DNA of 64,000 nucleotides, from NCBI RefSeq assembly GCF_001279775.1, contig NZ_LGDG01000200.1, forward strand, positions 62,001 through 126,000. Reading direction: 5' to 3'. Both the position numbers and the translations under genes were made by a program. This DNA is from Streptomyces sp. MMG1533. Its GTDB lineage: Bacteria > Actinomycetota > Actinomycetes > Streptomycetales > Streptomycetaceae. Positions 60,120 to 64,000 of this stretch are shown here, piece by piece; positions within the stretch are counted from its first letter, which is position 1, and each line of letters starts with the position of its first letter. The notes beneath the pieces are model-generated. The model had not been told where the DNA came from. It saw only the letters and a list, made by a program, of their open reading frames with translations, and did no database searches.

Positions 60120-60617
60120 ATGTCGATCGACGTCAACAACGAGTCCGGAACCGAGGTCGACGAGCAGGCGATCCTCGACATCGCCCGCTACGCGCTCGCG
60201 CGGATGCGCATCCACCCGCTCTCCGAGCTCTCGGTGATCGTCGTGGACACCGACGCCATGGAGCAGCTGCACATCCAGTGGATGGACCTGCCGGGGCCGA
60301 CCGATGTCATGTCCTTCCCGATGGACGAGCTGCGGCCGCCGTCGAAGGACGACGACGAGCCTCCGCAGGGCCTGCTCGGCGACATCGTGCTGTGTCCCGA
60401 GGTCGCAGAGAAGCAGGGCAAGGACGCGGACACGCAGCACTCCATGGACGAGGAGCTCCAACTCCTCACCGTCCATGGAGTGCTGCACCTCCTCGGCTAC
60501 GACCACGAGGAGCCCGACGAGAAGGCCGAGATGTTCGGTCTGCAGGCCGCCATCGTGGACGGCTGGCGTGCGGAGAAGGGCCTGACCGGTCCGTCCCCGG
60601 CCCCGACCGTCTCATGA
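60120..60617 (+). CDS. ybeY: endoribonuclease YbeY
   Basis: YbeY is a zinc-dependent RNase required for 16S rRNA 3'-end maturation and ribosome quality control. The 165-residue protein has the signature [11 protein letters not shown] with all three His ligands, and [10 protein letters not shown] in the substrate groove. A short variable loop ([11 protein letters not shown]) follows the latter. It overlaps the CNNM-type gene by four bases, and phoH lies just upstream. Confidence 0.96.
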   Translation: MSIDVNNESGTEVDEQAILDIARYALARMRIHPLSELSVIVVDTDAMEQLHIQWMDLPGPTDVMSFPMDELRPPSKDDDEPPQGLLGDIVLCPEVAEKQGKDADTQHSMDEELQLLTVHGVLHLLGYDHEEPDEKAEMFGLQAAIVDGWRAEKGLTGPSPAPTVS

Positions 60618-61924
60618 GTCCGACCCTCGTCTCCGGCGCGATCGCCCTGGTCGTCGTCGCCTGGCTCGCGGCCTGCGCGGAGGCGGGGCTCGCGCGTGTC
60701 TCCAGCTTCCGTGCCGAGGAAGCCGTGCGCACCGGCCGCCGGGGCAGCGTGAAGCTCGCCCAGATCGCCGCCGACCCGACCCGCTATCTGAACGTGGCGC
60801 TACTGGTGCGCGTCGCCTGTGAGATGGCGGCGGCCGCGCTCATCACCTACGCCTGCCTGCAGGAGTTCGACGGCACGACCGAGGCGCTCCTGGTCGCGAT
60901 CGGGGTGATGGTCCTGGTGTCGTACGTCGCCGTCGGGGTCTCGCCGAGGACCATCGGCCGCCAGCATCCGCTCAACACGGCCACGGCAGCGGCGTACGTC
61001 CTGCTGCCGCTCGCCCGCATCATGGGCCCGATCCCGTCGCTGCTGATCCTCATCGGCAACGCGCTCACCCCCGGCAAGGGCTTCCGCCATGGCCCCTTCG
61101 CCTCCGAGGCGGAGCTGCGGGCGCTGGTCGACCTCGCCGAGAAGGAGTCGCTGATCGAGGACGAGGAGCGCCGTATGGTGCACTCGGTCTTCGAGCTGGG
61201 CGACACGCTCGTCCGGGAGGTCATGGTCCCGAGGACCGACCTCGTCGTCATCGAGCGCTACAAGACGATCCGTCAGGCGCTGACCCTGGCGCTCAGGTCC
61301 GGGTTCTCGCGGATCCCCGTCTCCGGGGAGAGCGAGGACGACATCGTCGGGATCGTCTATCTGAAGGACCTGGTCCGCAAGACGCACATCAGCCGGGACG
61401 CGGAGAGCGAGCTGGTGTCGACGGCCATGCGGCCGGCCGCCTTCGTGCCGGACACCAAGAACGCCGGTGACCTGCTGCGCGAGATGCAGCAGGACCGCAA
61501 CCACGTGGCCGTCGTCATCGACGAGTACGGCGGCACGGCCGGCATCGTCACCATCGAGGACATCCTCGAGGAGATCGTCGGCGAGATCACCGACGAGTAC
61601 GACCGCGAGCTCCCGCCGGTGGAGGAGCTGGGCGACGACCGCCACCGGGTCACCGCCCGCCTCGACATCACCGACCTCGGCGAGCTGTACGGCCTGGAGG
61701 AGTACGACGACGAGGACGTGGAGACCGTCGGCGGGCTGCTGGCGAAGGCGCTGGGCCGGGTCCCGATCGCCGGGGCGTCGGCCGTGGTCGATCTTCCCGA
61801 CGGGCGCGGGCTGCGGCTGACCGCGGAGGCCGCCGCGGGCCGCCGGAACAAGATCGTGACGGTGCTGGTGGAGCCGGTGGGCCCGGTCGGGGCCCCCGCG
61901 GACGAGGAGGCGAAGGCGGAGTGA
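60614..61924 (+). CDS. CNNM/CorC-type membrane protein with CBS domains
   Basis: The 436-residue protein has an N-terminal DUF21 membrane domain (about 1-150, ending near [16 protein letters not shown]), a CBS pair ([50 protein letters not shown]) and a C-terminal CorC_HlyC domain. Members export magnesium or cobalt; older annotations call them hemolysins. The ATGA overlap with ybeY and the GTGA overlap with the next gene place it in a coupled operon. In many actinobacteria era follows; here a YjbR gene comes first. Confidence 0.93.
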   Translation: MSPTLVSGAIALVVVAWLAACAEAGLARVSSFRAEEAVRTGRRGSVKLAQIAADPTRYLNVALLVRVACEMAAAALITYACLQEFDGTTEALLVAIGVMVLVSYVAVGVSPRTIGRQHPLNTATAAAYVLLPLARIMGPIPSLLILIGNALTPGKGFRHGPFASEAELRALVDLAEKESLIEDEERRMVHSVFELGDTLVREVMVPRTDLVVIERYKTIRQALTLALRSGFSRIPVSGESEDDIVGIVYLKDLVRKTHISRDAESELVSTAMRPAAFVPDTKNAGDLLREMQQDRNHVAVVIDEYGGTAGIVTIEDILEEIVGEITDEYDRELPPVEELGDDRHRVTARLDITDLGELYGLEEYDDEDVETVGGLLAKALGRVPIAGASAVVDLPDGRGLRLTAEAAAGRRNKIVTVLVEPVGPVGAPADEEAKAE

Positions 61925-62280
61925 CCCCGCAGGAGCTGCGCGCGTTCTGCCTTTCCTTCAACGCGGCCGTGGAGGACTTCCCCTTCCGGCCGGAGATCTC
62001 CGTCTTCAAGGTGGGTGGCAAGCTCTTCGCCCTGACGACGCTGGACGCGCGGCCCCTCACCGTCAACCTGAAGTGCGACCCGGAGGACGCGATCCGCCTG
62101 CGCGGCGAGTACCCGGGGCTCATCGCCCCCGGCTACCACATGAACAAGCGCCACTGGAACACCGTCACGGCCGACGGCGACCTCCCGGGCCGGCTGGTCC
62201 GGGAGCTCATCGAGGACTCGTACGACCTGGTGGTGGCGGGTCTGCCGCGCGCGGAGCGGCTTCGCCTGGACCGGCCGTGA
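61921..62280 (+). CDS. MmcQ/YjbR family DNA-binding-like protein
   Basis: The 119-residue protein has the YjbR pattern: [18 protein letters not shown], then [28 protein letters not shown] and [14 protein letters not shown]. The fold resembles a double-wing DNA-binding unit, but the function is not known. It starts at a GTG within the stop of the CNNM gene. Nothing coding-like continues after it on this strand before the minus-strand remnant. Confidence 0.9.
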   Translation: MTPQELRAFCLSFNAAVEDFPFRPEISVFKVGGKLFALTTLDARPLTVNLKCDPEDAIRLRGEYPGLIAPGYHMNKRHWNTVTADGDLPGRLVRELIEDSYDLVVAGLPRAERLRLDRP

Positions 62281-62285
62281 AGCCC

Positions 62286-62716
62286 TCCGCGTAGGCGGCG
62301 AACTCGTACGCCGCTTCGAGGCTTCCGGGGCGGGGCGGGTCGGCCGGATCCCAGCCGCGCGACCGGTCGGGCCGTCACGGTGTAGCGCCGGCCCCAGGCC
62401 AGGTGGAACGGTGCCCAGGTCCTGAGCCCCGGCATCACCTGGGGCAGCTCCGCCCGCAGCTCGTCGCGCAGCGCCTGCGGCGACACCTCGTGTCGGGATC
62501 TCGTCGTGCAGCCTGCGCAGCGCCGCCTCGGCCGGGCCGATCGGTGGCGGCGATCACGAAGTCGCAGTCGCTGTGCAGGTCACCGGCGCCGAGGGCGAAG
62601 GAGCCCTGCAGACAGGCGCCGACGAACGTGTCGCCGAGGATCTCCCGGACGGAGCCGGTGAAGTCGGCCGGCAGCGCGTCGAGTTCGCCGTACGGAGTGA
62701 ACATGGGGCTGGACAT
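62286..62716 (-). pseudogene. decayed nucleotidyltransferase (AadA-like)
   Basis: From ATG 62716 the frame reads like a nucleotidyltransferase: [31 protein letters not shown], the GSxxxxxxxxxDxD active site. About 60 codons in, the homologous reading changes frame ([13 protein letters not shown]). It then changes again to [13 protein letters not shown] and [17 protein letters not shown], the expected C-terminal region, with the middle missing, and is lost near 62340 where [19 protein letters not shown] appears in yet another frame. At least two frameshifts and an internal deletion explain this. It may have modified an aminoglycoside or another nucleophile. Confidence 0.72.
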
Positions 62717-62826
62717 GGGACGACGCACGCTAATCGCTCGACCGCCGGTGATCCAGCGAATTGCGGCGTGAGGGGCCCCGCGCGACCACGTCCGGTCGTG
62801 CGGGGCGCGGCTCGGGCCCACCCCCG

Positions 62827-64000
62827 TCAGGCCCGCGGCTCCCGCCCCGCCCGCAGTCCCGTCGCCACCAGCACCGCCGCGGCCAGCACGATCGCCGCGT
62901 CGAGTGCCAGCACCGTGTGGACGCCGGTCATCAGGTCGCTCGACGTCGTCGCGAGGACGCCGAGCAGGGGGATGCCGATCGTGATGCCGACCTGCTGGGT
63001 GGAGGTGACGAGCCCGGTGGCCAGGCCCTGTTCCTCGTCGGGAACGCCGGAGGTGACGGTCAGGCCGTAGGAGATGATCGCGCCCAGGTGGCACATGCTG
63101 GCGAGGGAGACGGCGGCCGTCGCGAGCCACACCGACCAGCTGTTCTCGTCCAGGGCCAGGAGGGTGGCCACGAGTGCGCCCTGGCCCAGCAGCGAGACCA
63201 CCAGCGTGCGGCGGGCGCCGAGGCGGCCGATCACCCTCGGGGTGTACGACCCCGCCACCACCGAGAGGACGCCCTGGACGCCGAAGACCAGGCCCGTCTC
63301 GAAGGCCGACAGATGCAGGACCTCCTGGAGGTAGAGGGTGAGGACGAAGACGACCGTCGACATCATCGAGAAGGTGACCAGTCCGCCCAGGTTGCCCCAC
63401 GCGACCGTGCGGCGGCGCAGCATCGAGAGGGAGACCAGGGGGGAACGGGTGCGGGACTCGACGGCCACGAAGGCCGTGAGCAGCAGGATGCCCGCGATCA
63501 GCGTCACGATGACGTCGGGACGGCCGAAGCCGTGGTCGGCGGCCGTCGACAGGGCGTAGATGAAGGAGAGCAGGCCGGCCGTGACCGTGACGGCGCCCGG
63601 GATGTCCAGGCGGGGGCGGTCCGGGACGGGGGCACCTCCCATGCCCTTGAGGCTATGGGGGAGGGACTCGGGGAGCAGGGTCGGGGCCAGGGGCAGGACG
63701 ATCACCGCGAACAGGCCCAGCAGGCCCATGGTGGAGCGCCAGCCGAGCGTGTCGGTGAGGACGCCGCCGGCCACCATGCCGACGGTGAAGCCGAGGGAGA
63801 GCAGGGTGCCGGAGATGCCGAGCGCGCGGTCGCGGGCCGGGCCCTCCGGGAAGGTCGTGGTCAGCAGGGACATGCCCGTCGGTACGATCGCCGCCGCGCC
63901 GACGCCCTGCAGCGCGCGGCCGGCCAGGAACGACGCCGGGTCCCACGCGAACGTCGCGAGCAGCGAGGCCGCGCCGAACAGGGCGAGCCCTGTCAGGAAC
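62827..64000 (-). CDS. MFS transporter (5' end outside the window)
   Basis: At least 391 residues are visible and the reading frame is open to the window edge, so the N-terminus is missing. The protein has a DHA-type motif (RALQGVGAAAIVPTGMSLL) and about ten visible helices. The central loop holds SLPHSLKGMGGAPVPD (nucleotides about 63620-63665), which looks like a dispersed repeat translated in frame. The substrate is unknown. Confidence 0.88.
   Translation of the reverse strand, partial: FLTGLALFGAASLLATFAWDPASFLAGRALQGVGAAAIVPTGMSLLTTTFPEGPARDRALGISGTLLSLGFTVGMVAGGVLTDTLGWRSTMGLLGLFAVIVLPLAPTLLPESLPHSLKGMGGAPVPDRPRLDIPGAVTVTAGLLSFIYALSTAADHGFGRPDVIVTLIAGILLLTAFVAVESRTRSPLVSLSMLRRRTVAWGNLGGLVTFSMMSTVVFVLTLYLQEVLHLSAFETGLVFGVQGVLSVVAGSYTPRVIGRLGARRTLVVSLLGQGALVATLLALDENSWSVWLATAAVSLASMCHLGAIISYGLTVTSGVPDEEQGLATGLVTSTQQVGITIGIPLLGVLATTSSDLMTGVHTVLALDAAIVLAAAVLVATGLRAGREPRA

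Noticed and set aside
57699..60506. 935-codon open frame on the minus strand across the kinase, phoH and ybeY genes
   Set aside because: It is the antisense shadow of well-recognised plus-strand genes. The high third-position GC keeps such frames open and the translation is low-complexity.

Overview
This window looks like Streptomyces chromosome. GC content is very high, third codon positions are mostly G or C, GTG starts are common, and stop/start overlaps (ATGA, GTGA) tie many genes together. The gene content is an actinobacterial backbone: nadD - LytR_C protein - rsfS - histidine phosphatase - leuS - degV - comEA - comEC - holA - rpsT/lepA - hemW - hrcA - dnaJ - rsmE - phoH - ybeY - CNNM/CBS. 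As I recall, Mycobacterium tuberculosis keeps much of the same order (Rv2421c to Rv2366c). Accessory genes are inserted between these blocks. Bases 1-131 hold no gene I can name; a possible promoter for the first gene lies at about 98-125.

Layout. 0.1-6.7 kb: a membrane protein, an M48 protease, two tiny membrane proteins, nadD, a LytR_C-domain membrane protein, rsfS and a GpgP-like phosphatase. 6.8-10.2 kb: two identical tRNA-Ala(GGC) genes flanking a divergent regulator/MFS pair and two small Cys-rich proteins. 10.2-13.1 kb: a translationally coupled redox pair, a NuoF-like flavoprotein fused to a ferredoxin plus a ferric-reductase-like heme membrane protein. 13.4-16.5 kb: leuS behind a leucine-codon attenuator. 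16.7-26.5 kb: a membrane protein, DegV, ComEA, ComEC, an arylamine N-acetyltransferase, a YceI fusion, HolA and an NTF2-like protein. 26.7-31.2 kb: rpsT, lepA and a long-chain acyl-CoA ligase. 31.3-38.0 kb: a signalling cluster with a cytoplasmic HAMP-array hybrid kinase, a stand-alone receiver and a divergent SpoIIE-type phosphatase. 38.1-43.4 kb: hemW, a DUF3097 protein, an MBL-fold hydrolase, and hrcA-dnaJ behind a CIRCE operator. 43.5-52.7 kb: a 73-bp tandem repeat array, nitronate monooxygenase, rsmE, a VOC protein, a tricorn protease, a HIT protein, RNase Z and an adenine-deaminase-like enzyme. 52.7-58.8 kb: an MFS exporter and a D-glucarate catabolism block (IclR regulator, kdgD, gudD) followed by a PfkB-type kinase. 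59.0-62.3 kb: phoH, ybeY, a CNNM/CBS protein and a YjbR protein in one tight operon. 62.3-64 kb: a decayed nucleotidyltransferase and an MFS transporter cut by the window edge.

The most useful signals are: the leuS attenuator, with a possibly leaderless peptide holding three consecutive Leu codons; the CIRCE element; the exact 276-bp periodicity inside the HAMP-array kinase; the NuoF-like/heme redox pair with an altered Fe-S ligand set; and the tandem and inverted dispersed repeats between and inside genes. I found no CRISPR array, no insertion sequence and no secondary-metabolite cluster.
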